The notes under the pieces were generated by a model. The model made no database searches. It was not told the origin of the DNA and saw only the letters and a list, made by a program, of their open reading frames with translations. Below, in pieces: positions 46,427-54,626 of a DNA stretch of 64,000 bases (within the stretch, counting starts at the first letter, position 1; each line of letters opens with the position of its first letter). The stretch lies in NCBI GenBank assembly GCA_026646885.1, contig JAPKHK010000008.1, positions 165,137 through 229,136 of the forward strand, written 5' to 3'. Both the position numbers and the translations under genes were made by a program. Source of the stretch: Casimicrobiaceae bacterium. GTDB taxonomy: Bacteria > Pseudomonadota > Gammaproteobacteria > Burkholderiales > Casimicrobiaceae.

Positions 46427-47854
46427 ATGAACTCCGCCCTTGCCGCGACCTCCCCCGACCCATTGCAGGTGCTCTTCCACGGGCAGCGCGAAGCCTTTCG
46501 CGCCGAGCCCTGGCGCAGCGAGGATCAGCGGCGAGGAGATCTCGAGCGCTTGGAGCGAGCGCTCAAGGCTCATGCTTACTCCTTGACTGATGCGGTGTAC
46601 GACGATTTTGGCGGACGCTCGCCGACCGAGACCCGCGTCTTGGAGTTCTTCCCAAGCCTGGAGGCAATACGCCACGCACGCCACAAGCTGGGTTCGTGGA
46701 TGCGCCCGGAGCGTCGGGCGGTTTCCTTCTGGTTTCAGCCCGGGCGTGCCCGCTTGATCAAGCAGCCCCTTGGAGTGGTCGGTGTCATCGTGCCCTGGAA
46801 CTACCCCATCTATCTCACTCTGGGGCCCTTGGTGTCGGCGCTCGCTGCGGGCAATCGAGTGCTGATCAAAATGTCCGAGTTCACCCCCCGCACCGGCGAG
46901 GCCATAGAGCGAATGCTTGCCGACGCCTTTTGCCCGGACCAGGTCGCGGTCGTCAACGGCGGACCGGAAGTGGCGCAAGCGCTCTCTTCCTTGCCTCTTG
47001 ACCATCTACTCTTCACTGGCAGCACGGCAGTGGGCCACAAGGTGATGGCGGCAGCGGCAGCAAACCTCACTCCGGTGACTCTGGAGTTGGGGGGCAAGTC
47101 GCCGGCGATCATTGGCCCAGACTTCGATCTCGAGGTGGCCGCGCAACGCATCATGCTGGGCAAGTGCCTCAACGCCGGGCAAACCTGCGTCGCGCCCGAT
47201 TACGTACTGATCCCGGCGGGAAAAGAGCCGGCCTTTGTCGAGGCGGCTCGGCGCGCGGTGTTTGCCATGTACCCGCGCCTGGCAGGCAACGCTGATTACT
47301 CGGCGATCATCAACGAGCGCCATTTCAGTAGACTGTTGGGGCTGCTCGATGACGCACGGGCGAAAGGAGCCGAGGCCGTGCCCCTGAACCCTGATGGCGT
47401 GCCGCCGCCGCCGGCAACGCGGCGCCTGCCACCCACGCTGGTGCTGCGCGCCGGCGAGAACGCGCAGATCATGCGCGAGGAGATTTTCGGCCCCTTGTTA
47501 CCCTTGCGCCCCTACGAACGCTTCGAGGATGCGCTTGCCTACGTCAACGACCACCCGCGGCCTCTGGCCCTCTATGCCTTCGACGACGATGTCGCACGCC
47601 GCGAAAAAGTGCTCCGCGAGACGATATCCGGCGGTGTGACGCTAAACGACGTCATCCTGCATATCGCCCAGGATGAGTTGCCCTTTGGTGGCGTCGGGCC
47701 CTCGGGCATGGGTCAGTACCACGGCCGGGCAGGCTTCGATGCTTTCTCCAAGGCCAAAGGCGTATTCCTGCAGGCGCGCTGGAACACCTTGCCGCTGCTG
47801 CGCCCGCCTTACGGCAAAATGGTGGAGAGACTGCTGCGGCTGATGTTGCGATAG
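46427..47854 (+). CDS. Aldehyde dehydrogenase (coniferyl/fatty aldehyde type)
   Basis: A 475-residue ALDH of the class-3/coniferyl aldehyde dehydrogenase group. Motifs: VIVPWNYPIYLTLGPL (NAD site), Glu in LELGGKSP, catalytic Cys in AGQTCVAPDYV, and EEIFGPLLP. A hydrophobic/basic C-terminus (YGKMVERLLRLMLR) resembles the membrane-gatekeeper tail of fatty aldehyde dehydrogenases. It oxidises aldehydes to acids with NAD. Divergence from psrA across the operator suggests that long-chain aldehydes are the substrate and that it is induced by fatty acids (inference). ATG 46427 chosen by family start; the upstream frame crosses the operator. Confidence 0.88.
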   Translation: MNSALAATSPDPLQVLFHGQREAFRAEPWRSEDQRRGDLERLERALKAHAYSLTDAVYDDFGGRSPTETRVLEFFPSLEAIRHARHKLGSWMRPERRAVSFWFQPGRARLIKQPLGVVGVIVPWNYPIYLTLGPLVSALAAGNRVLIKMSEFTPRTGEAIERMLADAFCPDQVAVVNGGPEVAQALSSLPLDHLLFTGSTAVGHKVMAAAAANLTPVTLELGGKSPAIIGPDFDLEVAAQRIMLGKCLNAGQTCVAPDYVLIPAGKEPAFVEAARRAVFAMYPRLAGNADYSAIINERHFSRLLGLLDDARAKGAEAVPLNPDGVPPPPATRRLPPTLVLRAGENAQIMREEIFGPLLPLRPYERFEDALAYVNDHPRPLALYAFDDDVARREKVLRETISGGVTLNDVILHIAQDELPFGGVGPSGMGQYHGRAGFDAFSKAKGVFLQARWNTLPLLRPPYGKMVERLLRLMLR

Positions 47855-48042
47855 GGATCGAGACCGGCCCGATGGGCACGCAAATCTGGAAGCTTCTTGG
47901 CTGCGTGTGGCAGGAGCGAGCCGAGGGCCCGCAAGCGAGAGGACAAACTCCGACCCAGAGCACCCATCATGCGGCCGATGGCTTCATCACGCAGGGCTCT
48001 TGCTTCTGCGATCTTGGTTTCGTAAAAGGCGGCGTCTTGCAT
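47809..48042 (-). CDS. Small hypothetical protein, helical and basic
   Basis: A 77-residue protein from ATG 48042, preceded by GGGAG. The sequence MQDAAFYETKIAEARAL then DEAIGRMMGALGRSL reads as an amphipathic helix followed by an Arg/His-rich tail, recalling short DUF1127-like proteins, though I cannot place it in a family. The last 46 bases lie antisense to the end of the aldehyde dehydrogenase gene. It diverges from the GcvA-type regulator, so it could be its target. Confidence 0.5.
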   Translation of the reverse strand: MQDAAFYETKIAEARALRDEAIGRMMGALGRSLSSRLRALGSLLPHAAKKLPDLRAHRAGLDPYRNISRSSLSTILP

Positions 48043-48176
48043 GGCAATCTCCCGATCAATTCGCGCCTTTCACACCCGTGGAAGGCGCCTGTACGTGGGA
48101 TAATCTAGCGGCGTTATTGCGCTGCAACAAACGATTTTTTGTCGCAAAAGGCATTAGAAAATCTGCGTTATCACCT

Positions 48177-49193
48177 ATGCCCTATCGCCTCCCGCCGCTC
48201 AATTCCCTTCGCGCGTTTGAAGCCGCGGCGCGGCATTTGAGCTTCAAGCACGCGGCTGACGAATTGCATGTCACCCCCGGCGCAGTCAGCCAACAGATCA
48301 AAGGCCTGGAAGCCTATTTGGGCTTTGCACTCTTTCGCCGTCTGCCGCGCCGACTGACGTTGACCTTGGAAGGCGAGGCGATGCTGCCAAAACTGCGCGA
48401 GGGCTTCGACTGCCTGGCCACCGCCGTTGCTCGCTCGCGCCCGCAACGCGCGGAAGGCGTGCTTGTAGTGGCGACACCGCCGGCATTTGCGCAGCGCTGG
48501 CTAATGCCCCGCTTGCCGCGCTTCGCTGCCGCCCACCCGGAGGTCGAGCTCCGCCTCTCGACCAGTCTGGGGACCATCGACAGTCACGAAGGTCTGGGGC
48601 CAGACCGAAAGGCCGTGGACCCGCGCGCCGCGGCGCAAGTTGAGATCCGCTTTGGCAATGGGCGCTACCCTGGCCTGCGGGCTGACCGGGTCTTCGCTGT
48701 CACCTACGTTCCGGTTTGCGCTCCAGGCCAGGTCGAGGGACTGCAACCACTGCGCCAGCCGGCAGACCTCAAGCATCGGGTGCTCATTCACGATGACACC
48801 ATTCCCGATGCCGCGCTGCGACCCACTTGGGCGCAATGGCTGGGCCTCGCGGGGGTGCAGAACATCGACCCGGCTCCCGGCCCTCATTTCAGCAACTCCG
48901 GGCTGGCCATGGAAGCGGCGATCGACGGGCTCGGTGTCGCCCTGGTACCCAAGCCGCTCGCCGAAGCCGAAATTGCCGCCGGGCGGCTCTGCCTCCCCTT
49001 CGACTTGGCACTCGATTCCGGCCAGGCGTACTGGCTGGTGTACCACGAAGCCTTGGCCGAACGTCCGGTGGTTGAAGCCTTTCGCGCATGGCTGCTGACC
49101 GAAGCGCGCGCCGGCGGGCACCCTCTGACCTCGCGGCGCCCGACGCAGGGGTTTGCGGCCCAAGGCGGTTTGCCCGAAAATCCCGTACCTTGA
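48177..49193 (+). CDS. GcvA-type LysR regulator
   Basis: A 338-residue LysR regulator. Its opening YRLPPLNSLRAFEAAARHLS with HVTPGAVSQQIKGLE is the GcvA/AmpR-branch HTH; the sensor domain shows the RFGNGRYPGL block of that branch. It also has an unusual 25-residue insertion around SHEGLGPDRKAVDPRAAAQ and a long Pro/Gly-rich C-terminus. Target unknown; the divergent small gene and the downstream sulfotransferase are candidates. The ATG is at 48177. A long in-frame upstream extension crosses the promoter and is rejected. Confidence 0.88.
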   Translation: MPYRLPPLNSLRAFEAAARHLSFKHAADELHVTPGAVSQQIKGLEAYLGFALFRRLPRRLTLTLEGEAMLPKLREGFDCLATAVARSRPQRAEGVLVVATPPAFAQRWLMPRLPRFAAAHPEVELRLSTSLGTIDSHEGLGPDRKAVDPRAAAQVEIRFGNGRYPGLRADRVFAVTYVPVCAPGQVEGLQPLRQPADLKHRVLIHDDTIPDAALRPTWAQWLGLAGVQNIDPAPGPHFSNSGLAMEAAIDGLGVALVPKPLAEAEIAAGRLCLPFDLALDSGQAYWLVYHEALAERPVVEAFRAWLLTEARAGGHPLTSRRPTQGFAAQGGLPENPVP

Positions 49194-49226
49194 CTCATCG
49201 CGATCTCGTGCGCGGAACTCTGGCCA

Positions 49227-50009
49227 ATGCAATTTCAATCCCCCCGCTTCACTATCACCCCCGCCCCGCCGAAGCCTCGCCTCGCCCAGTTGTATGGCGT
49301 CGGCTCCGCCAAATCAGGCACGCATTCCATCGCTGAATTGTTCGGACCGCCGTTACGCTCATTCCACGAGCCCGAAGTCGAACGTACCATCGACTTCGTT
49401 CTCGCCAAGGAGGCCGGGCAACTCAGCCAAGAGCAGGTGCGCGACTACCTTTTGGCACGAGACCGCCGACTACGCCTCGACGTCGAAGCTTCGCACGTGA
49501 ATGTCTTTTTTGTCGCCGAACTGGCTGAGCTATTCCCTCTGGCCCGCTTCGTGCTGACGATTCGCGAACCCTTGAGTTGGCTCGACTCTTTCATCAACCA
49601 CCAACTCTCCTACCCCACAGGCGAGCGCTGGCAAAAGCTGCGTGACCTGCGTTTTCAGCCGGAGCGTTATCCGCATGGCAAGGGCGAGGAGGTACTCGCC
49701 GCGAAAGGGCTCTACAGTCTGGACGGTTATTTTTCCTACTGGGCGCGCCATCAGCGCAGGGTGCTGGAAGCGGTTCCGCAAGAGCGTCTGCTGATCCTGC
49801 GAACGAGTGAAATCGGGCCGCGTGCCGCGGAAATCGCCACTTTCGCCGGGGTTTCCCCAGAGACCCTGCGCGAGGAGCGCTCGGTATCCTTCCCGGCCAA
49901 GGAAAAACACGAGGTGCTCGCGCAGATCGACGCCGAGCGGCTTGCCGCGGCCATGCAGACACACTGTGGGGAACTCGCGGCACGGTTCTTCCCAAATGCC
50001 GGCGACTAA
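49227..50009 (+). CDS. Sulfotransferase family protein
   Basis: A 260-residue protein with the 5'-phosphosulfate-binding loop GSAKSGTHSIAELF (about 26-39) and the 3'-phosphate-binding segment RFVLTIREPLSWLDSF (about 105-120), both characteristic of PAPS-dependent sulfotransferases. It would sulfate a glycan, lipid or small molecule. It starts 33 bases after the LysR gene. No other sulfation gene (cysNDC-type) is in the window, so the acceptor is unknown. Confidence 0.85.
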   Translation: MQFQSPRFTITPAPPKPRLAQLYGVGSAKSGTHSIAELFGPPLRSFHEPEVERTIDFVLAKEAGQLSQEQVRDYLLARDRRLRLDVEASHVNVFFVAELAELFPLARFVLTIREPLSWLDSFINHQLSYPTGERWQKLRDLRFQPERYPHGKGEEVLAAKGLYSLDGYFSYWARHQRRVLEAVPQERLLILRTSEIGPRAAEIATFAGVSPETLREERSVSFPAKEKHEVLAQIDAERLAAAMQTHCGELAARFFPNAGD

Positions 50010-50046
50010 GGAAGCTTTCACCGAGTCGCCTGTGGTCGTGATGGAT

Positions 50047-50646
50047 TCATCCCGGGTTTGCTCGAGTGCCTCCCAGCGCGATCCTGAAGCGCAGTTCCTC
50101 GCCCTCCCCATAACATTTGGGTAACGGAAATCTCTCGATCAGTTCTCCGCCGTTGGCGAGGATGACTTTTTGCGAGGCCACGTTTCCGGGCTGCGTGGTC
50201 AAGGTGACGAAGGCCAGCCCCAGATCGCGCGCCTCCTCGAGCAAGAGAGCTAGCGCGGCTGTCGCGTATCCGCGGCGGCGCTTCCATGGCACCACGGAAT
50301 AGCCGATGTGGCCAAGACAATGCGGGGGCAGGGCAGTGGTGCCGGGTTGCCAGCGCAGGCCAATGCAACCGCAAAACTCTCCATCCCAGATCCAGCGGCG
50401 ATAGCTCGGCAGCCGCGGCACCGACGACCCGTCTGGGAGCATCACCGGTGCCCCTCGCGCTTCGCGATCGACCTGCGCGGCGATGAACTCATCGGGGTCC
50501 TTGGCGATTCTCAACAGCTCCTCGCGCGCGGCCTGCTCGCCACGGACGTTGTCCGGCGACCAGCCGCTCTCCAGCGCGGCCCGATAAAGCGGCAGAGCCT
50601 CGCGACTGGGCCAAATCAATTGCACGGGGAGCAACCTGCTTACCAT
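50047..50646 (-). CDS. GNAT family N-acetyltransferase
   Basis: A 199-residue acetyltransferase. The acetyl-CoA loop is in VPWKRRRGYATAAL (R-x-x-G-Y/x-A), preceded by GHIGYSV and followed by FVTLTTQPGNVASQKVILANGGEL, the usual GNAT order. ATG at 50646 gives MVSRLLPVQL; the frame extends upstream but into the divergent promoter region. Substrate unknown. Converges with the sulfotransferase gene and diverges from the PHA-region gene. Confidence 0.85.
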   Translation of the reverse strand: MVSRLLPVQLIWPSREALPLYRAALESGWSPDNVRGEQAAREELLRIAKDPDEFIAAQVDREARGAPVMLPDGSSVPRLPSYRRWIWDGEFCGCIGLRWQPGTTALPPHCLGHIGYSVVPWKRRRGYATAALALLLEEARDLGLAFVTLTTQPGNVASQKVILANGGELIERFPLPKCYGEGEELRFRIALGGTRANPG

Positions 50647-50752
50647 GCCAGAACCTCGTCCGAATTCGGGTTGCCAGCATATCAACCGAGCAGATGCGCG
50701 CGCAAGTTCGAGCCGGTATACTGGCCGCCGACGCAGTGAACCGACCGAGACC

Positions 50753-51034
50753 ATGGCCGCCATCCACATCCATCGTTCGCACAATCTCAGCCTGAAGAAG
50801 GCACGGCTCGCCGCCGAGGAGGTCGCGACACAGCTCGAACAGCGGTTCGGACTGCAGTCAGAATGGGAGGGCAGCCACTTGCACTTTCAGCGCCCGGGCG
50901 TGCAGGGCGTCATGCAAGTTGGCAAGGACGAGTTGCGCCTCGAAGTGAGCCTCGGTTTTTTGCTCTCCGCGCTCAGACCCACCATTGAAGCAGAGATCAA
51001 TCGTTATCTCGACGAATTGTTCAAGGATGCGTGA
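50753..51034 (+). CDS. Polyhydroxyalkanoic acid system family protein
   Basis: A 93-residue protein matching the small PHA_gran_rgn family: IHIHRSHNLSLKKARLAAEEVA at the start, then EWEGSHLHFQRPGVQG and a helical end. Members occur in PHA-granule gene regions and have no defined activity. ATG 50753 chosen. The 3' end overlaps the convergent FFLEELY-type gene by 14 bases. Confidence 0.85.
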   Translation: MAAIHIHRSHNLSLKKARLAAEEVATQLEQRFGLQSEWEGSHLHFQRPGVQGVMQVGKDELRLEVSLGFLLSALRPTIEAEINRYLDELFKDA

Positions 51035-51734
51035 GAGCGAAAGGGTCCGCCACTCCGGCAAAGAGCTGCTCGAGAAACCGGGTCTCTCGCCCGATGATCG
51101 TCGCCAGGAACTCGTCTGCTCCGCCCATCGAGCGAAACGAGGCGAAACCCCGCTCCAGGAAAAGCTGCATTTCTCCGAGCCCGGCCAGTTTGGCCGGGCT
51201 GCGCAACAGCTTCAGAGTGGCATAGATCAAGGGCTTCCTGACGATGGCATCGAGATCCCTGCCCACACGTTCGATCAGCGCGATCTGCCGCTCACGCACT
51301 GGCCTGTTCGCGCAGGCGCGGTAGGCCTGGGCGTATTGTTGCACCTCGATATGTCCGGTTCTCGCGCACTCCGCCGGCAGGCGACCGGCCAGCTCTCGAT
51401 CGAGTTCCTGGGACAGAACGTTGACCTCCATGGCCCGCGCCACCGTGTCGATGACCGTCGCCGGCAAGGTCTTGATCATCACCGGGTAGATTCGCTCGAC
51501 ATTGGCGTCACGCTTCGAAAAATCCTCGGCGCCATAGAGATCGGAAAGAAAGAAATCGACCGCCTGCGCATAACGCGCCTGGGCGAGAAGATCAGCGTAG
51601 CTACAGCGCAAGCGCTCCACCTGCCAATGCGCCAGCGAACGCTCGAGTGCTGGCCGCGGATCTGGCCTGCCGGCATAAAAGGCGCGCATGCGCGCGAGTT
51701 GGTCGTGAAGGTCGAGGGCGGCCGCATGTCTCAT
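51021..51734 (-). CDS. FFLEELY-motif-type conserved protein
   Basis: A 237-residue all-helical protein with VDFFLSDLYGAEDFSKRD, the variant of the FFLEELYG...DF.RRD motif that names this family. No signal peptide or membrane helix. The function is unknown. ATG 51734 is used; the frame starts one codon earlier with GTG. It overlaps the convergent PHA-region gene by 14 bases and diverges from the Tat/GMC pair, so it sits among storage-lipid genes. Confidence 0.75.
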   Translation of the reverse strand: MRHAAALDLHDQLARMRAFYAGRPDPRPALERSLAHWQVERLRCSYADLLAQARYAQAVDFFLSDLYGAEDFSKRDANVERIYPVMIKTLPATVIDTVARAMEVNVLSQELDRELAGRLPAECARTGHIEVQQYAQAYRACANRPVRERQIALIERVGRDLDAIVRKPLIYATLKLLRSPAKLAGLGEMQLFLERGFASFRSMGGADEFLATIIGRETRFLEQLFAGVADPFALTHP

Positions 51735-51799
51735 CACGGAAAAATCTTAGCCTGGTGCTCTAGGATGTTTAGTCTAATTCACTGGGCTAGAGTGCGCCG

Positions 51800-52306
51800 A
51801 TGACTACCCGCAGACAGTTTCTCAAAGCCGGCATTCTCGGCACGCTCACCCTGAGCATGGCTGGCCGCTGGTATCCCGTGGCGGCCCAGCCCTCGGCCTT
51901 CGCCGCGGACGCGCGCGCGGATATTCTGGCCGCGCTTGCGCCGGTGATGCTCGCCGACGCGCTTCCTGCCGTCGCAGAGGCTAGAAAAGAGTCTATCGGC
52001 GCCACACTTGCGGGAGTCGACCAAGCGATCGCGGGGCTCGACCCCATGGCACAGAAGGAACTGGGGGAGCTCTTCGCCCTTCTGAGTATCGCCCCAGCGC
52101 GTTGGCTGCTCACCGGTGTGGGCGAGCCCTGGTCCACCGCGTCGCCGGCGCAGGTGGCGCGTTTTCTGCAACGTTGGCGGCACAGTTTCTGGGCGCTGCC
52201 CCAGAGCGCTTATCAGGCTTTGCATCAGCTCATCTTCGCCGCTTGGTACGGCCAAACCGGATCTTGGGCCGATATCGGCTATCCCGGACCGCCGCGATTG
52301 GAATAG
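51800..52306 (+). CDS. Tat-signal small subunit of a GMC dehydrogenase
   Basis: A 168-residue protein with a twin-arginine signal (TRRQFLKAG, Arg4-Arg5, hydrophobic core to about residue 30). The rest is helical with the LLTGVGEPW...RWRHSFWALPQSAYQALHQLIFAAWY pattern seen in small subunits encoded just before GMC oxidoreductases, functionally like gluconate 2-dehydrogenase subunit 3. Two bases separate it from the GMC gene. Because the GMC protein lacks its own signal, this subunit probably carries the pair across the membrane (inference). Confidence 0.78.
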   Translation: MTTRRQFLKAGILGTLTLSMAGRWYPVAAQPSAFAADARADILAALAPVMLADALPAVAEARKESIGATLAGVDQAIAGLDPMAQKELGELFALLSIAPARWLLTGVGEPWSTASPAQVARFLQRWRHSFWALPQSAYQALHQLIFAAWYGQTGSWADIGYPGPPRLE

Positions 52307-52308
52307 GC

Positions 52309-53919
52309 ATGTCCAACACGAAGTTCCCCGACCCTTACGAAGCTGGCGCGCGCGCCGGCTGGAAGATCGTCGACGCAAGCCAGGACCACACCGACCTCGA
52401 GCTTGAAGCAGACGTGGTCGTGATCGGCACTGGCGCAGGCGGCGGCACTGCGGCGGAGCTGTTCAGCGAAGCGGGCTGGCGGGTCTTGCTGGTCGAAGAA
52501 GGCCCGCTGCGGAGTTCGCGCGACTTTCGGATGCTCGAACGTGAAGCTTACCCTGATCTTTATCAGGAATCGGCCGCGAGAAAGAGTGCCGACAAAGCCA
52601 TCGGCATTCTGCAAGGCCGCTGCGTCGGCGGCGGCACCACGGTCAACTGGACCAGCTCTTTTCGCACTCCGCCGGCAACGCTGCGCTACTGGGCGCATGC
52701 GCACGGAGTCAAGGGCATGAGCGAGAGCGAAATGGCACCTTGGTTCGAGCGCATGGAGCAGCGCCTGAATGTCTCACCCTGGACGGTTCCTCCAAACGAG
52801 AACAACGACTTGCTGCGCCGCGGGGCACAAGCCCTGGGCATCCCCACCGCCCTGATTCGGCGCAATGTCCGCAACTGCTGGAATCTCGGCTACTGCGGCG
52901 TGGGCTGCCCCACTAATGCCAAGCAGTCGATGCTTCTCACAGCCATTCCGGCAGCGTTATCGGCCGGGGCAACGCTCCTGACGCGGACCCGGGCGCAGCG
53001 GCTGGTGCTCGAACGCGGGCGGGTCAGCCACCTGCAATGCCAGAGTCTTGACGCGCAGGGAATCCGTCCCGGCTCGCGCCGTATTACCTTGCGCGCCAAG
53101 CACTACGTGCTCGCTGCCGGCGCCATCGGCTCACCAGCAATCCTGCTGCGCAGCGATGCGCCCGATCCGCACGGCGTGCTTGGGCGGCGTACTTTCCTGC
53201 ACCCCACGGTCGTCTCCGCCGCCTTGCTGGAACACCCGGTAGACCCTTACAACGGTGCACCTCAGACCGTTTACAGTGACCATTACCTCGATCGCCTGCC
53301 TCTCGACGGACCGATCGGTTTCAAGCTCGAAGCACCACCAGTGCACCCGGTATTGGCCGCCATTACGCTGCCTGGCGAAGGTTCGGAGCACGCAAGGTGG
53401 ATGAAGGCGCTGCCGCGCATGCACGTGCTCATTGCGCTGCTGCGCGACGGCTTCCATCCCGGCAGTCCCGGCGGGCGGGTGCTGTTGCGCTCAGACGGCA
53501 CACCCGTACTTGATTACCCGTTCACCCCCTATCTACGCGAGGGTCTTCGCCGCGCTCTCGGCGTCATGGCGGAAATTCAGTTCGCGGCCGGCGCGAAGAT
53601 CGTCATGCCCATGCACCAGGACGGCAGTGTTCATCGCCATGCGGAATCCGCGCGCCGCCTGATCGCCAAGCTGTCCACCGACCCTCTGCGCATTCGAGTG
53701 GTGAGCGCGCATGTCATGGGTGGTTGCGCACTGGGAGAATCGCCCAAACACTCGGTGGTCAACCTCTCCGGACAGCACCATCAGTTGGAGAACGTTTTCG
53801 TCATGGACGGCTCGCTTTTTCCCACCAGCATTGGCGCGAATCCGCAGCTCTCCATCTACGCCCTGGCAGCCAAGCTCGCCGTTGGCCTCGTGGGTCACAA
53901 AGACCGCTCCGCCGATTAG
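52309..53919 (+). CDS. GMC oxidoreductase (long-chain alcohol / sterol oxidase-like)
   Basis: A 536-residue FAD enzyme. The dinucleotide site is VVVIGTGAGGGTAAEL (36-51), the GMC signature covers GRCVGGGTTVNW (103-114), and the catalytic pair is His468 (SAHVMGGC) and Asn511 (GANPQLS). Cys190, Cys196 and Cys200 (NCWNLGYCGVGC) form the Cys-rich block also present in plant and fungal long-chain alcohol oxidases. It likely oxidises a fatty alcohol or sterol to aldehyde or ketone, passing electrons to the respiratory chain via a partner. Coupled to the Tat-signal subunit. Confidence 0.88.
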   Translation: MSNTKFPDPYEAGARAGWKIVDASQDHTDLELEADVVVIGTGAGGGTAAELFSEAGWRVLLVEEGPLRSSRDFRMLEREAYPDLYQESAARKSADKAIGILQGRCVGGGTTVNWTSSFRTPPATLRYWAHAHGVKGMSESEMAPWFERMEQRLNVSPWTVPPNENNDLLRRGAQALGIPTALIRRNVRNCWNLGYCGVGCPTNAKQSMLLTAIPAALSAGATLLTRTRAQRLVLERGRVSHLQCQSLDAQGIRPGSRRITLRAKHYVLAAGAIGSPAILLRSDAPDPHGVLGRRTFLHPTVVSAALLEHPVDPYNGAPQTVYSDHYLDRLPLDGPIGFKLEAPPVHPVLAAITLPGEGSEHARWMKALPRMHVLIALLRDGFHPGSPGGRVLLRSDGTPVLDYPFTPYLREGLRRALGVMAEIQFAAGAKIVMPMHQDGSVHRHAESARRLIAKLSTDPLRIRVVSAHVMGGCALGESPKHSVVNLSGQHHQLENVFVMDGSLFPTSIGANPQLSIYALAAKLAVGLVGHKDRSAD

Positions 53920-53924
53920 GGTGA

Positions 53925-53949
53925 TTGCTCTAAACCGCTGCGCTAAACT
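53925..53949 (+). promoter_or_regulatory. Phasin promoter/regulatory element, copy 1
   Basis: TTGCTC (53925-53930), 13 bases, TAAACT (53944-53949), 53 bases before the phasin ATG. Twenty of 25 positions match the element upstream of the other phasin gene (60817-60841). Each copy holds two CTAAA units 13 bases apart. The spacing is too short for a normal sigma-70 promoter, so it is more likely a regulator site or a promoter of another class. Confidence 0.45.
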
Positions 53950-54001
53950 TTTTATATAGCAGTGGATATCAGAAGTTTCCCAATCACCGATGGAGCACAC
54001 C

Positions 54002-54394
54002 ATGATCAGCAAGATCAAATCGACCGCCGCCAACAACACCGTCGCCCAGAACGTTTTGCACGCGACGCACCGCATCTGGCTCGCTGGCCTGGGCGCGTTC
54101 GCCACTGTGCAGGCCGAGGGCAGCAAGGTGCTCAACGACCTGACCAAGGAAGGCGCCAGTGTCGAAGCCAAAGGTCTCAGATTCGCCAATGACGGCATCG
54201 AAAAGGCCATTGCCACGACCACCGAGGTCGCCGCCAAGGTGCGCGGCGCTTATCAAACGCGCATCGTTGAACCGGTGCGCCAGCGTCTTGGCTTGGGTGC
54301 CGCGACCCTGGGTCTGCCGGCGCGGCAGGACATCGTCGCGCTCACGCGCCGGGTCGAAGAGCTTTCCGCGCAAGTGCGCGCCTTGCGCGCCTAG
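54002..54394 (+). CDS. Phasin family protein (PhaI-like)
   Basis: A 130-residue phasin. It has the IWLAGLGAF block (25-33), a mostly helical amphipathic middle and a C-terminal heptad coiled coil (VALTRRVEELSAQVRAL) for oligomerisation. Phasins coat PHA or lipid granules. Start choice: GGAG at 53992-53995 has good spacing to ATG 54002, while an ATG at 53990 has none, so 54002 is preferred. The second phasin in the window is larger and has a basic tail. Confidence 0.9.
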   Translation: MISKIKSTAANNTVAQNVLHATHRIWLAGLGAFATVQAEGSKVLNDLTKEGASVEAKGLRFANDGIEKAIATTTEVAAKVRGAYQTRIVEPVRQRLGLGAATLGLPARQDIVALTRRVEELSAQVRALRA

Positions 54395-54626
54395 GCCAGA
54401 GCAACCGCGAGGGCGTGATCAGCGCGGTATGGCTCCCGAACCATGGGGCTTGCGCGCTACGCAATTCGCCCCAATTTAGGAAGTGCCGGAGGCCACGCCC
54501 TGCCGCGATGCGCGGCCCCCGAAGCGAACACGGTTGGACGCTTTCCGCGGCGCGCCGGCGTAGTAGAATCTGCGCAGCGCGCCGCGAAGTGAAACGCGAG
54601 CGCCAAGGACATCGGTGGGGGATGAC

